A stretch of 64,000 nt of DNA from Gracilimonas tropica DSM 19535 (GTDB taxonomy: Bacteria; Bacteroidota; Rhodothermia; Balneolales; Balneolaceae). A program made the translations under genes and the position numbers. Below the pieces are notes generated by a model. The model did no database searches. It was not told the DNA's origin and saw only the letters and a program-made list of their open reading frames with translations. The stretch's first letter is position 1. Each line of letters starts with the position of its first letter. Location of the stretch: contig NZ_AQXG01000003.1 of the NCBI RefSeq assembly GCF_000375425.1, positions 310,001 to 374,000 of the forward strand. Reading direction: 5' to 3'. Below are positions 27,419 through 37,661 of this stretch, piece by piece.

Positions 27419-27886
27419 TTATTTCTTCATATACACGACAAACGAAAGATCTTCTTTATCCTCTCTTTCTGTTTCTTCCCAAACCGTACCAATATCATCC
27501 CTGTAGTCCGGAAAATAGGTATCCCCGTTATATTCTTTATGAATTTCCGTGATGATCATTTTGTCTGCAACATCAATGGCATCCCTGTAAAGTACCCCTC
27601 CCCCTATAATAAATACTTCTTCTTCGTTAGATGATCTTAATGCCTCGTTCAGCGAATCAAAAGTTTCAACATTATCATACGTCTTGGTGGTTGAAAGAAC
27701 GATGTTTTTTCGGCCGGGCAGGGGAATTTCATTTAGCTCTTCAAAGACTCCTCTTCCCATAATAATGGTACCCCCCATGGTTGTTTGTTTGAAATGCTTT
27801 AAATCTTCAGGGTAGCGCCATGGAAGTCCCCCATCTTTTCCGATCACTAAGTTTGGGTCGTGTGCAGCAACAAGAGTGATGGTCAT
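27419..27886 (-). CDS. folA: Dihydrofolate reductase
   Basis: 155-residue NADPH-dependent DHFR that reduces dihydrofolate to tetrahydrofolate. Conserved segments in order: LVAAHDPNLVIGKDGGLPWRYPEDLKHFK (substrate and Met20-loop region), GGTIIMGRGVFEE, RKNIVLSTT, and VFIIGGGVLYRDAI with the GGG NADPH loop. It overlaps the thyA stop by 4 bases (ATGA type), so it is translationally coupled to the enzyme that generates its substrate. Gene order is mgtE-thyA-folA. Confidence 0.95.
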   Translation of the reverse strand: MTITLVAAHDPNLVIGKDGGLPWRYPEDLKHFKQTTMGGTIIMGRGVFEELNEIPLPGRKNIVLSTTKTYDNVETFDSLNEALRSSNEEEVFIIGGGVLYRDAIDVADKMIITEIHKEYNGDTYFPDYRDDIGTVWEETEREDKEDLSFVVYMKK

Positions 27887-28731
27887 ACGGCAACCTCAAA
27901 TTTGATCACCGGATCAGGATTGTAGTTTTCAAGCGTGAAATCTTCGTAAGTAAGTTCATCTACCGGTTTTTTTGCAATTTTGAGAGTAGGCAGTGGTTTT
28001 GGTTTTCGTTTCAATTGTTCTTTTAGTCCATCCACGTGATTCACGTATATATGAGCATCTACAATCGTGTGTGCAAAAACACCGGGTTCTAACCCAACTT
28101 CCTGTGCAATAGCCATGGTAAGGGCTGAATAGCATGCCATATTGAAAGGAATTCCTAAAGCTATATCTCCGGAACGTTGGGTAAGATGGCAATTTAACTT
28201 TCCGTCCTGCACATTAAAGATATACATGATATGGCATGGAGGAAGAGCCATTTCGTCTAAAAGTCCGGGATGCCAGGCACTTACAACTATGCGTCGGCTA
28301 TTCGGATTATTTTTAAGCATATCGATGGCTCTTTGCACCTGGTCAAATTCCTTTCGTACCCATACCTCTTTATCTAAAGCCGAACCATTTCCTTCAAACC
28401 GAACCTCTTCTTTTTCAAAGTAGGGAAATCGCCTCCAAAGAACGGGATAAATGGGACCAACATGACCTTCTTCATCAGCCCAGGCATCCCAAATATGGCA
28501 ATCTTTTTCATCGCGCAACCACCGGATGTGATCCTCTCCCCTCAAATACCACAACATTTCCAATATCACGGAACGAAAATAGACTTTTTTGGTTGTGAGA
28601 AGGGGAAATCCTTCCGAGAGATCTACTTTATAGAATTCAGAAAAATTTGAAATCGTATCCGTTCCGGTACGGTTTTCTTTTCTGACACCGTTTTCTAATA
28701 CGCTTTTAACAAGATCGTGGTATTGTTTCAT
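27883..28731 (-). CDS. thyA: Thymidylate synthase
   Basis: 282-residue ThyA, methylating dUMP to dTMP with methylene-tetrahydrofolate. The catalytic Cys is Cys166 in LPPCHIMY, followed by CHLTQRSGDIALGIPFNMACYSAL with the conserved Arg-Ser-x-Asp phosphate and base contacts, and the C-terminal tail ends in KFEVAV. The N-terminal RTGTDTISNF segment is also conserved. folA follows with a 4-base overlap, and mgtE ends 14 bases upstream. Confidence 0.97.
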   Translation of the reverse strand: MKQYHDLVKSVLENGVRKENRTGTDTISNFSEFYKVDLSEGFPLLTTKKVYFRSVILEMLWYLRGEDHIRWLRDEKDCHIWDAWADEEGHVGPIYPVLWRRFPYFEKEEVRFEGNGSALDKEVWVRKEFDQVQRAIDMLKNNPNSRRIVVSAWHPGLLDEMALPPCHIMYIFNVQDGKLNCHLTQRSGDIALGIPFNMACYSALTMAIAQEVGLEPGVFAHTIVDAHIYVNHVDGLKEQLKRKPKPLPTLKIAKKPVDELTYEDFTLENYNPDPVIKFEVAV

Positions 28732-28745
28732 AGTTTAATAAGAGC

Positions 28746-30140
<1,395 letters not shown>

Positions 30141-30224
30141 TGGATCAGCCTAAAATGAACGTGCTAAGAATCGGGCTAAATCAACCAAAAAACAAGTTTA
30201 ACAGGCTGTAATTTGAAAAATAAC

Positions 30225-30974
30225 CTATTCTTTGACCTGAATTTTTTTCAGAGCTTCTTTAGCCGCTTTTTGCTCTGCTTTTTTCTTACTCTTCCCTATT
30301 CCAGTACCCAGTTGTTTATTCCCGATCAATACTTTAACCTCAAAAGTACGGTTATGCCCGGGACCACTTTCTTTGATCAATTCGTACTTTGGAATATCCA
30401 TTTTTTCTGCCTGGGCATACTCCAACAGGGCACTTTTATAATTATCGACGGTATTGATGAGCTCTTCGATCTCGATATGATCTTCAATGACCTTATCTAC
30501 AAAATTATAAGCATCATCATATCCTTTTGTAATATAAATGGCAGCAATTATGGATTCGAATGCATCAGCCAGAATACTTTTTGAGATCTTGCCCCCTCCA
30601 TTTTCCGCCAGCTCCATCAGGTCTTCAATTCCAAGTGCTTTTGAGAAAATGGTGAGAGTATCACCCCTTACAAGCTTTGCACGAACCTTTGTCAAAAAAC
30701 CTTCATCTTTCTCGGGATATTTATTGAAAAGAATTTCAGCTGCTATGAGGTCAAGAACGGCATCCCCTAAAAATTCAAGCCGCTCGTAAGAATCGTAGGT
30801 TTCGTATTTTTCCTGGGAAAGAGTTGATCGATGACGAAGAGCTTTTAAAAAAAGTGAAGGATCGTCGATTCGAAAACCAACGATCCTTTCTATTTTTTCT
30901 ATTCTACCTAAAAAATCAGGGTTAAGTTCTGAGGTTTTCTTCTTACTGAAAAGTGAACTGAACCAACCCGGCAT
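30225..30974 (-). CDS. rnc: Ribonuclease III
   Basis: 249-residue double-strand-specific RNase. The catalytic domain carries the signature YERLEFLGDAVLDLIAAE (about residues 64-81), with a second acidic patch ILADAFESIIAAIYITKG (about 135-152). A C-terminal dsRBD spans about 175-247 (YKSALLEYAQAEK, GIGKSKKKAEQKAAKEAL). RNase III matures rRNA precursors. A short basic N-terminal extension (about 25 residues) is usual for this phylum. It starts 5 bases after fabF, the conserved fabF-rnc link. Confidence 0.96.
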   Translation of the reverse strand: MPGWFSSLFSKKKTSELNPDFLGRIEKIERIVGFRIDDPSLFLKALRHRSTLSQEKYETYDSYERLEFLGDAVLDLIAAEILFNKYPEKDEGFLTKVRAKLVRGDTLTIFSKALGIEDLMELAENGGGKISKSILADAFESIIAAIYITKGYDDAYNFVDKVIEDHIEIEELINTVDNYKSALLEYAQAEKMDIPKYELIKESGPGHNRTFEVKVLIGNKQLGTGIGKSKKKAEQKAAKEALKKIQVKE

Positions 30975-30979
30975 TGAGC

Positions 30980-32224
30980 TTAATCCTGGTATTTTTGAAA
31001 TACGAGGGTTGAGTTATGGCCACCAAACCCGAATGCATTATTCAAAGCAATATTAACATCACGTACCACCGCTTCATTAGCTGTGTAATTAAGATCACAT
31101 TCGGGATCCTGATTTTCGATGTTAATGGTTGGAGGAACCATGCCGTGATAAATAGCTAATAAAGCCGCAATCGACTCGATTGCTCCCGCAGCTCCCAATG
31201 TATGACCATGCATACTTTTTGTGGAGTTGCAGTTGATTTTTTTGGCATGATCTCCAAATACTTTTTTAATAGTATTTGATTCTGCTACGTCACCCAATGG
31301 AGTGGAAGTTCCATGCATGTTGATGTGATCCACATCTTCCGGTTTGATGCCCGCAGCTTTTAAAGCATTGGTCATCGCCAGAATTACGCCATTTCCTTCA
31401 GGATCTGGAGCAGTAATGTGATAGGCGTCAGCAGAAAAACCATATCCTTTGATTTCTCCATAGATACGAGCACCACGATCGAGAGCCGATTCTAATTCTT
31501 CAAGAATGAAGATTCCGGCTCCTTCTCCGAGCACAAATCCATCCCGATCTTTATCAAAAGGCCGAGAGGCTGTTTCAGGGGAATCATTCCGTGTACTCAT
31601 GGCTTTCAGGCTGTTAAACCCGGAAATACCAATCTGAGTAACAGGTGCTTCGGTTCCTCCGGCAACGGCATAATCAGCTTGGCCATAACGGATTGCATCA
31701 TAAGCCAAACCAATGTTATGAGACCCGGTTGCACACGCAGATACTGCACAAAAATTAGGGCCTCTGAATCCATATTTAATGGAAATTTGCCCGGAAACAA
31801 TATCCGGAATCAGCATGGGGATAAAGAAAGGGGAAACTCCACGAGGTCCATTTTCATGAAATGAAACAGATTGGTTGTAGAACGTTTCCATACCGCCAAT
31901 ACCGGTTCCCACTAAAACGGCAACATGGTCCTTATTGATTTTTTCCAGATCGAGCTTACTGTCTTCGATCGCTTCGCCGGAAGCGATAAGGGCAAATTGT
32001 GCGACCTTATCTAACCTCCGGGCTTCTTTGCGATCGAAATATTTACTTTCGTCGTAATCTTCAATCTGAGCAGCAAATTTTGTGGCAAAATTGGTGGTAT
32101 CAAAGTGTTCCACCATGCGAACCCCGTTTTTGCCGGAAACTAATCCGTTCCAAAAATCAGGTGCACTTTTCCCAAGGGGGGTGAATGCTCCGATACCCGT
32201 AACTACTACTCTCCGAGTGCTCAT
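30980..32224 (-). CDS. fabF: 3-oxoacyl-ACP synthase II
   Basis: 414-residue elongating condensing enzyme of type II fatty-acid synthesis. The catalytic triad is Cys164 (VSACATGS), His304 (MHGTSTPLGD) and His341 (MHGHTLGAAGA). Length and sequence are of the FabF class, with FNPGFGGHN-type ending written FGFGGHNSTLVF. It lies 24 bases after acpP and 5 bases before rnc in the fatty-acid operon. Confidence 0.97.
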   Translation of the reverse strand: MSTRRVVVTGIGAFTPLGKSAPDFWNGLVSGKNGVRMVEHFDTTNFATKFAAQIEDYDESKYFDRKEARRLDKVAQFALIASGEAIEDSKLDLEKINKDHVAVLVGTGIGGMETFYNQSVSFHENGPRGVSPFFIPMLIPDIVSGQISIKYGFRGPNFCAVSACATGSHNIGLAYDAIRYGQADYAVAGGTEAPVTQIGISGFNSLKAMSTRNDSPETASRPFDKDRDGFVLGEGAGIFILEELESALDRGARIYGEIKGYGFSADAYHITAPDPEGNGVILAMTNALKAAGIKPEDVDHINMHGTSTPLGDVAESNTIKKVFGDHAKKINCNSTKSMHGHTLGAAGAIESIAALLAIYHGMVPPTINIENQDPECDLNYTANEAVVRDVNIALNNAFGFGGHNSTLVFQKYQD

Positions 32225-32248
32225 AGAAGTAAGTTTGTAAAATTTAAA

Positions 32249-32488
32249 TTAGGAAAGTTTTCCTGAGAGATATGTTACTGCATCACCTACAGTTGCAATG
32301 TTTTCCGCGTCTTCATCCGGAATGCTGAGATCAAATTCTTTTTCAAATTCCATGATCAATTCAACAGTATCCAGAGAGTCTGCTCCCAGGTCGTTGGTGA
32401 AGTTAGCATCAGCAGTTACTTCTGACTCATCCACACCAAGTTTATCTACAATGATAGCTTTTACTTTTGATTCTACGTCTTGTGACAT
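32249..32488 (-). CDS. acpP: Acyl carrier protein
   Basis: 79-residue acidic ACP that carries acyl chains during fatty-acid synthesis. The phosphopantetheine attachment residue is Ser38 in [11 protein letters not shown]. Length and four-helix pattern are standard. The 96 bases upstream (32489-32584) contain a plausible separate promoter (TTGAAA, about 19 bases, TATAAT on the minus strand), as expected for a protein needed in large amounts. Confidence 0.98.
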   Translation of the reverse strand: MSQDVESKVKAIIVDKLGVDESEVTADANFTNDLGADSLDTVELIMEFEKEFDLSIPDEDAENIATVGDAVTYLSGKLS

Positions 32489-32584
32489 TTTGTGTCCTTT
32501 TCGATGGTTAGTTGATAATTATAATTTTGAGAAAATAAGTGTTTTCAACTTAAAAATTCAGTTGAGTATCTGCAATTCATTTAA

Positions 32585-33334
32585 TCACATTGCCATACCG
32601 CCGTCAACACGGAGTACTTCACCTGTAATGTACGAACTCATATCTGACGAGAGGAAAACAACGGCATCTGCTACTTCATCGGCCTCGCCGGCTCGCCCAA
32701 GCGGCGTTTCCGCTTTGATGCCTTCCAATACTTTTTCATTCAATTCGTCTGTCATATCGGTGAGAATATATCCCGGAGCAACTACATTTGCCCGAATATT
32801 TCTGGAGGCCAATTCCTTGGCATATGATTTAGTAAAACCGATGATTCCTGCTTTTGAAGCCGAGTAGTTACTTTGGCCTGCATTTCCGGAAATACCAACT
32901 ACAGAACTGATATTGATAATGGAGCCGCCCCGGTTGCGCATCATAGGCTTTGCAGCCGCTTTTGAGTAATTAAACACACTCTTCAGGTTTGTAGTGATCA
33001 CGTCATCCCATTGCTCTTCACTCATGCGCAGGATCAAATTATCTTTAGTAATGCCTGCATTGTTGACGATCACATCAATTTTTCCCCAGTCATCTACGAT
33101 CTCTGCAAGTACTTCTTCTGCACGTTCAAAACTTACTGCGTCTGCCTGAATGGCTTTGGCTTTACAACCTTTTTTTTCGATCTCGGCCTTCACTTCTTCG
33201 GCGGCATCAGCTGAGCGGGCGTATGTAATAGCTACATCTGCTCCAAAATCAGCCAGTTTAAGTGCAATGGCTTTTCCAATACCACGGCTTCCACCGGTTA
33301 CAAGGCATGTTTTTCCTTCTAATGATAAACTCAT
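32585..33334 (-). CDS. fabG: 3-oxoacyl-ACP reductase
   Basis: 249-residue short-chain dehydrogenase/reductase using NADPH to reduce 3-oxoacyl-ACP. The dinucleotide motif GGSRGIG is at residues 14-20, NNAG at 91-94, and the catalytic set is Ser144, Tyr157 and Lys161 (YSASK). The C-terminal SSYITGEVLRVDGGMAM ending is typical of FabG. It lies 7 bases after fabD. Confidence 0.96.
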   Translation of the reverse strand: MSLSLEGKTCLVTGGSRGIGKAIALKLADFGADVAITYARSADAAEEVKAEIEKKGCKAKAIQADAVSFERAEEVLAEIVDDWGKIDVIVNNAGITKDNLILRMSEEQWDDVITTNLKSVFNYSKAAAKPMMRNRGGSIINISSVVGISGNAGQSNYSASKAGIIGFTKSYAKELASRNIRANVVAPGYILTDMTDELNEKVLEGIKAETPLGRAGEADEVADAVVFLSSDMSSYITGEVLRVDGGMAM

Positions 33335-33341
33335 AGTTCTG

Positions 33342-34229
33342 TTATTGATGTCCTGAAATTTCTACGTTTTTGAGAGTGCGCTTAACTAAACCCTGAAGCA
33401 CTTTACCGGGGCCAACTTCAATAAAAGCATCTGCCCCTTTCTCACTCATATTATTTAAAGTCTGTGTCCAACGTACCGGGTTCAATAATTGATTCAATAA
33501 ATTTGATCGTATTTGTTCCGGATCAGTAGTTGGTTCTGCGGTAAAGTTACTGTAAATCGGGCAGTTTGGCTCGTTAATCTCAAGCTGTTCAAGTTGTTCC
33601 TTCAATCCATCATAAGCAGGCTGCATCAGTGTGGAATGAAAAGCTCCGGATACGGGTAATAATTTTGCTAAACGAGCTCCATTTTCCTTGGCAAGCTCCA
33701 CTGCTTTTTCAACGCCTTCTTTATAGCCTGAAATCACCAGCTGTCCGGGACAGTTATAATTAGCAGCTATAACTTCTTTGCCTGAAACTTCGGAAGCTTC
33801 AGCACATACTTTCTCTACAGCGTCATCATCCATACCAATTACAGCAGCCATAGTGCCGGGATTTTGCTCTCCGGCTTGTTGCATTAATTCGCCTCTGCGG
33901 CGAACGATCCTGAGTGCATCCTCAAATGAAACTGCACCACAAGCAACCAATGCTGAAAATTCACCGAGACTATGCCCTGCTACCATATCAGGCGTAGCAT
34001 TGAGGGTCTTATAAAGAGCTACTGAGTGAAGAAAGATAGCAGGTTGAGTGTATTCAGTTTGCTTCAGTTTTTCTTCGGGACCATCAAACATGATCTCTTT
34101 CAGGGAAAACCCAAGAATGCTATCTGCCCGATCAAAATATTCGGCTGCTTCAGGATTGGATTCATAAAGCTCTTTTCCCATTCCTACGAATTGCGATCCC
34201 TGTCCTGGAAATAAATAAGCTGTACTCAT
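33342..34229 (-). CDS. fabD: Malonyl-CoA:ACP transacylase
   Basis: 295-residue transacylase loading malonyl groups on ACP. Active-site Ser87 lies in GHSLGE and His198 in SGAFHSTLM; GQGSQ is at residues 9-13. I choose ATG 34229, where the protein begins MSTAYLFPGQGSQ, because a longer frame from 34265 would overlap fabH coding sequence. The fabH stop and this start share one base (TAATG), a coupling signal. Confidence 0.95.
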   Translation of the reverse strand: MSTAYLFPGQGSQFVGMGKELYESNPEAAEYFDRADSILGFSLKEIMFDGPEEKLKQTEYTQPAIFLHSVALYKTLNATPDMVAGHSLGEFSALVACGAVSFEDALRIVRRRGELMQQAGEQNPGTMAAVIGMDDDAVEKVCAEASEVSGKEVIAANYNCPGQLVISGYKEGVEKAVELAKENGARLAKLLPVSGAFHSTLMQPAYDGLKEQLEQLEINEPNCPIYSNFTAEPTTDPEQIRSNLLNQLLNPVRWTQTLNNMSEKGADAFIEVGPGKVLQGLVKRTLKNVEISGHQ

Positions 34230-35221
34230 TATTTGATCCCCCATTTCAGATAAATGGCGCCCCATGTAAAACCACCGCCAAAGGCAGCTAATACTATGTT
34301 ATCGCCATGATTTAGTTTGTCTTTCCAATCATATAAACACAATGGGATTGTAGCCGCAGTTGTGTTTCCGTATTTATCAATGTTGATCATCACTTTCTCA
34401 TTAGAAAGCCCCATTCGTCGCGCGGTGGCATCAATGATCCTCAGGTTAGCCTGATGTGGTACAAGCCAAGCTACATCTTCAGGCTCAAGGTTGTTGCGCT
34501 CCATGATTTCCAGCGAAACATCAGCCATACCCAATGTCGCTTTTTTGAATACGGAGCGTCCATCCTGACGTACGTAATGTTGCATATTCTCGACCGTTTC
34601 TTTGGTAGCGGGATTTAAGCTTCCCCCTGCCGGCTGGTATAAACTACATTCCTCATCGCCTTCTGAATACAGTCTTTGATCAATAATACCGGTTCCATCG
34701 TCAGATTCTTCCAGGAGAACAGCTCCTGCCCCATCACCAAATAAAATACAGGTTGTTCGGTCTGTGAAATCCAAAATGGAACTCATCTTATCTGTTCCGA
34801 TCACCAATACCTTCTTGGCTCTGCCGGATTCAATATACATCGCTCCGGTACTCAGAGCATATAAGAAGCCTGAACAGGCAGCAGAAAGATCGAATGCAAA
34901 TGCATTTTTAGCGCCTATTTTCTTTTGAACCAAACAGGCTGTAGCAGGAAAAAGATAATCCGGAGTTACGGTTCCCAATACAATAAGGTCGATCTCTTCC
35001 GGATCAACACCTCGTTGCTCAAGGGCTTCCTTTGCTGCCTCCGCTCCCATAAAAGCAGTTGCTTTGTCGGAATCTTTTAAAATTCTGCGTTCTTTAATTC
35101 CGGTTCGGGTACGAATCCACTCATCGTTTGTATCCACCATTTTTTCGAGGTCATGGTTTGTCAAACGGTCTTCGGGCAGATAATGTCCTACCGCAGTAAT
35201 CTTCGCTCTTTTTACTTCCAT
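34229..35221 (-). CDS. fabH: 3-oxoacyl-ACP synthase III
   Basis: 330-residue initiating condensing enzyme that joins acyl-CoA to malonyl-ACP. The catalytic residues are Cys116 (SAACSGF), His256 (PHQANLRI) and Asn286 (YGNTTAA). The protein has the standard length and the FGDGAGAVLLE segment of FabH. It follows plsX by 16 bases and shares one base with fabD. Confidence 0.97.
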   Translation of the reverse strand: MEVKRAKITAVGHYLPEDRLTNHDLEKMVDTNDEWIRTRTGIKERRILKDSDKATAFMGAEAAKEALEQRGVDPEEIDLIVLGTVTPDYLFPATACLVQKKIGAKNAFAFDLSAACSGFLYALSTGAMYIESGRAKKVLVIGTDKMSSILDFTDRTTCILFGDGAGAVLLEESDDGTGIIDQRLYSEGDEECSLYQPAGGSLNPATKETVENMQHYVRQDGRSVFKKATLGMADVSLEIMERNNLEPEDVAWLVPHQANLRIIDATARRMGLSNEKVMINIDKYGNTTAATIPLCLYDWKDKLNHGDNIVLAAFGGGFTWGAIYLKWGIK

Positions 35222-35237
35222 TTAATAAGAGTTTAGC

Positions 35238-36221
35238 TCAGTTAAGAGATGCTACAATTTTACCATTCACGTCGTTTTCGACAGTTTGAACAGCACTTTT
35301 GATCATATTTTTGATGGCTAAAGGTGAGCTGCCACCGTGGCCTACTATACTTACGCCATTTACGCCAAGAAACGGGATTCCCCCTACATTCTCATAGTTA
35401 AAAGGAGATAATGCGGTATGCAGAACCTTCTGAAGGTTTTTTGTTTCTTCTTCAGATAATTTCATTTTTTTAACAGCAGCTCCAATCATTTGCTGAAGGA
35501 TCTCCGGAATAGATTCGCCAAATTTTAGCACAATATTACCGACCAGCCCATCACAAAGGAAGACATCTGCTTTGCCCGGAAGGATATCCTTTCCTTCTAA
35601 ATTACCGACAAAATAATCTTCGTTCTTAAGGACAGAATAGATTTCTTTGAGTTCCTCAGTACCTTTTCCTTCTTCTTCTCCTACATTTAGCAAACCAACT
35701 TTTGGTTGCTCAATATTCAGGATCTGCTCACTGTAAATCTGGGCCATTTTTGCAAACTGCAAGGCTGTATCAGGTTTGATGTCGAGATTTGCCCCGGCAT
35801 CTACCAAAAGCCTGAATCCTTTTATTGTTGGATAATATGCTGCAATGGTAGGTCTTAGAACGCCTTCAAGTTTGCCAAGTATAAACATGGATGCAGCCAA
35901 TAACGCCCCGGTATTACCGGCACTTACAAACGCATCGCATTTACCTGCTTTATGAAGACCAAGCCCTACAACGATAGATGATTGTCGCTTGGTTTTAACA
36001 GCTTGGGATGGAGATTCTTCCATACCGATAATTTCCGGAGCATGCTGAATCAAGACCCGCTTCTCATCATAATCATGATTAGCTAATTCTTCTTTTATCA
36101 TTTCTTCAGGGCCTACTAAAAGAACAGTAAGTTTACTGTTCTCTTCGATTGCCTGAAGGGCTCCCTTTACCGGATTTTGTGGGTAGTAATCTCCACCGGC
36201 TGCATCTAAGGCAACAATCAT
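35238..36221 (-). CDS. plsX: Phosphate acyltransferase PlsX
   Basis: 327-residue enzyme converting acyl-ACP to acyl-phosphate for phospholipid synthesis. It begins with MIVALDAAGGDYYPQNPVKGA and carries GNTGALLAASMFILGKLEGVLRPTIAAYYP and the VFLCDGLVGNIVLKFGES segment of the family. The usual second residue pattern DAMGGD reads DAAGGD here, one conservative change. It sits 11 bases after rpmF, the widespread rpmF-plsX-fabH order. Confidence 0.95.
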   Translation of the reverse strand: MIVALDAAGGDYYPQNPVKGALQAIEENSKLTVLLVGPEEMIKEELANHDYDEKRVLIQHAPEIIGMEESPSQAVKTKRQSSIVVGLGLHKAGKCDAFVSAGNTGALLAASMFILGKLEGVLRPTIAAYYPTIKGFRLLVDAGANLDIKPDTALQFAKMAQIYSEQILNIEQPKVGLLNVGEEEGKGTEELKEIYSVLKNEDYFVGNLEGKDILPGKADVFLCDGLVGNIVLKFGESIPEILQQMIGAAVKKMKLSEEETKNLQKVLHTALSPFNYENVGGIPFLGVNGVSIVGHGGSSPLAIKNMIKSAVQTVENDVNGKIVASLN

Positions 36222-36232
36222 AAATATCTTTT

Positions 36233-36412
36233 TTAGTTAGCTGCTTTCATCACCTGACGACCGCGGTAGTACCCGCATTCTGCACAGGCATGATGGTAAC
36301 GATGTAGTGCTCCGCAGTTAGAGCATTTAGCTAAATTAACGCCGGCAAGTCCGTGGTGTGTACGTCTTTTGTTCTTGCGGGAATTAGAGGTTTTTCGTTT
36401 TGGATGTGCCAT
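36233..36412 (-). CDS. rpmF: 50S ribosomal protein L32
   Basis: 59-residue L32, beginning MAHPKRKTSNSRKNKRR and ending in VMKAAN. The zinc ribbon is intact: Cys30-x-x-Cys33 and Cys43-x-x-Cys46. It is the zinc-containing form of the protein. It lies between the DUF177 gene (18 bases) and plsX (11 bases), the usual operon position. Confidence 0.96.
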   Translation of the reverse strand: MAHPKRKTSNSRKNKRRTHHGLAGVNLAKCSNCGALHRYHHACAECGYYRGRQVMKAAN

Positions 36413-36430
36413 TAATTTATTTTGTAAGTA

Positions 36431-36937
36431 TTAGTCTTTTAAGTCTTTCAATTTTTCCCATCTTGGATCGATCTGATCTTCGTCTTCATCAGGAATGTCA
36501 CCGAATTGTTCATTCAGTACTTCCTTCGGATTTCCATTTTCGTCCAAGAACCTGGGGTGTAATTTCTTTGTCGGGAGATTAAGCAAGATTGTATCACGAA
36601 CATCCTGCTCAAGATCTATTTGCTGAGATGCGTGATCGTAACTGCGCACCGCGCCATTCTCATCTGCAGATTCTTCAATTTCATCTGCTTTGAAAAGAAC
36701 TTCATAATTCTGGTGCACTTTATGATCAAAAGCATCAAGTGAGCGGTCACAGATCAATTCTACAGTGGCATCAACCTCAAACTGTGCGCGAATGAACTGC
36801 TCGGTGCGATAGAAATCAATTTCTAACACTCCGCCCCTAAAAGTAACGTCTTCCCCCAGATCCAATGCATCCGCATCCAACTCAAGGGTTTTGTTACTTT
36901 GTCCTTCAGGTAATTCAAAGATCTTAAATCTAAACAT
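36431..36937 (-). CDS. DUF177 (YceD-like) protein
   Basis: 168-residue acidic protein of the DUF177/YceD family, which is almost always encoded just before rpmF and is linked to 23S rRNA accumulation in some organisms. The conserved segment VDATVELICDRSLDAFDHKV lies near residues 55-75, and the C-terminal part has ILLNLPTKKLHP and a highly acidic tail. I choose ATG 36937 because a real Shine-Dalgarno (GAGGAG) sits 7 bases before it; an in-frame TTG lies 15 bases upstream. A clear SD is unusual in this window. Confidence 0.85.
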   Translation of the reverse strand: MFRFKIFELPEGQSNKTLELDADALDLGEDVTFRGGVLEIDFYRTEQFIRAQFEVDATVELICDRSLDAFDHKVHQNYEVLFKADEIEESADENGAVRSYDHASQQIDLEQDVRDTILLNLPTKKLHPRFLDENGNPKEVLNEQFGDIPDEDEDQIDPRWEKLKDLKD

Positions 36938-36990
36938 AGAACATCTCCTCAATAGCTACCCAAAATAAGCATTATAGTTCTGTGGTTCAA

Positions 36991-37632
36991 TCAATTAAAT
37001 AACCCAAACATTCGTTGCTCAATCATCTCTATAATTTTCCCTAAATCTTCCTGGTTATTCACAAAATCGATGTCATCGGTATCAATAATCATCTTTTCGT
37101 GAGGATAACGGTCGATCCAGTCTTCATAAAGCTTGTTCAGCCTCTCCAAATATTCAATACGGATGGTGTTCTCATAGTCTCTTCCCCGCTGCTGAATTTG
37201 CTTCACGAGCGTGGGAACTTGTGCACGTAGGTAGATCAGAAGATCCGGCGGACGTAAGTAATGGCTCATCTCATGAAAGAGCGCTTCATAGTTACTGAAA
37301 TCTCTGTCACTCATCAGGTTCATTTGATGAAGGTTTTTGGCAAAAATCTCTACATCTTCATAAATAGTTCGGTCTTGAATCAGGTTAATGTCATCCTGAA
37401 GCATTTCTTTCTGATGACGAAACCGGCTGGAAAGAAAGTAGATCTGAAGATTAAAACTCCATCGGCGCATGTCTTCATAAAAATCCTGCAGGTAAGGATT
37501 ATCGTCCACAGACTCATAAAATGCTTCCCAGTTAAAGTGTTTAGCAAGCAACCCGGTTAAGGATGATTTCCCGGCACCGATATTACCGGCTACCGCAATG
37601 TATTTTGATGAAGTTTTCTCGTTATCACTCAT
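36991..37632 (-). CDS. Deoxynucleoside kinase
   Basis: 213-residue kinase of the deoxyadenosine/deoxyguanosine kinase family that salvages deoxynucleosides. Walker A is GNIGAGKSSL (residues 16-25). The family's DRTIYEDVEIFAKNLH segment lies near 86-101, with a preceding LQIYFLSSRFRHQKEM and a lid with IQQRGRDYENTIRIEYLERLNKLYEDW. The substrate base cannot be decided. It lies 53 bases upstream of DUF177 and 29 bases after pgi. Confidence 0.9.
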   Translation of the reverse strand: MSDNEKTSSKYIAVAGNIGAGKSSLTGLLAKHFNWEAFYESVDDNPYLQDFYEDMRRWSFNLQIYFLSSRFRHQKEMLQDDINLIQDRTIYEDVEIFAKNLHQMNLMSDRDFSNYEALFHEMSHYLRPPDLLIYLRAQVPTLVKQIQQRGRDYENTIRIEYLERLNKLYEDWIDRYPHEKMIIDTDDIDFVNNQEDLGKIIEMIEQRMFGLFN

Positions 37633-37661
37633 AGTTTATAGTTAGCGTCGGTTAAATCTAT

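Noticed and set aside
30141..30224. Magnesium riboswitch (M-box) before mgtE
   Set aside because: The 84-base leader is too short and has none of the conserved M-box stems.
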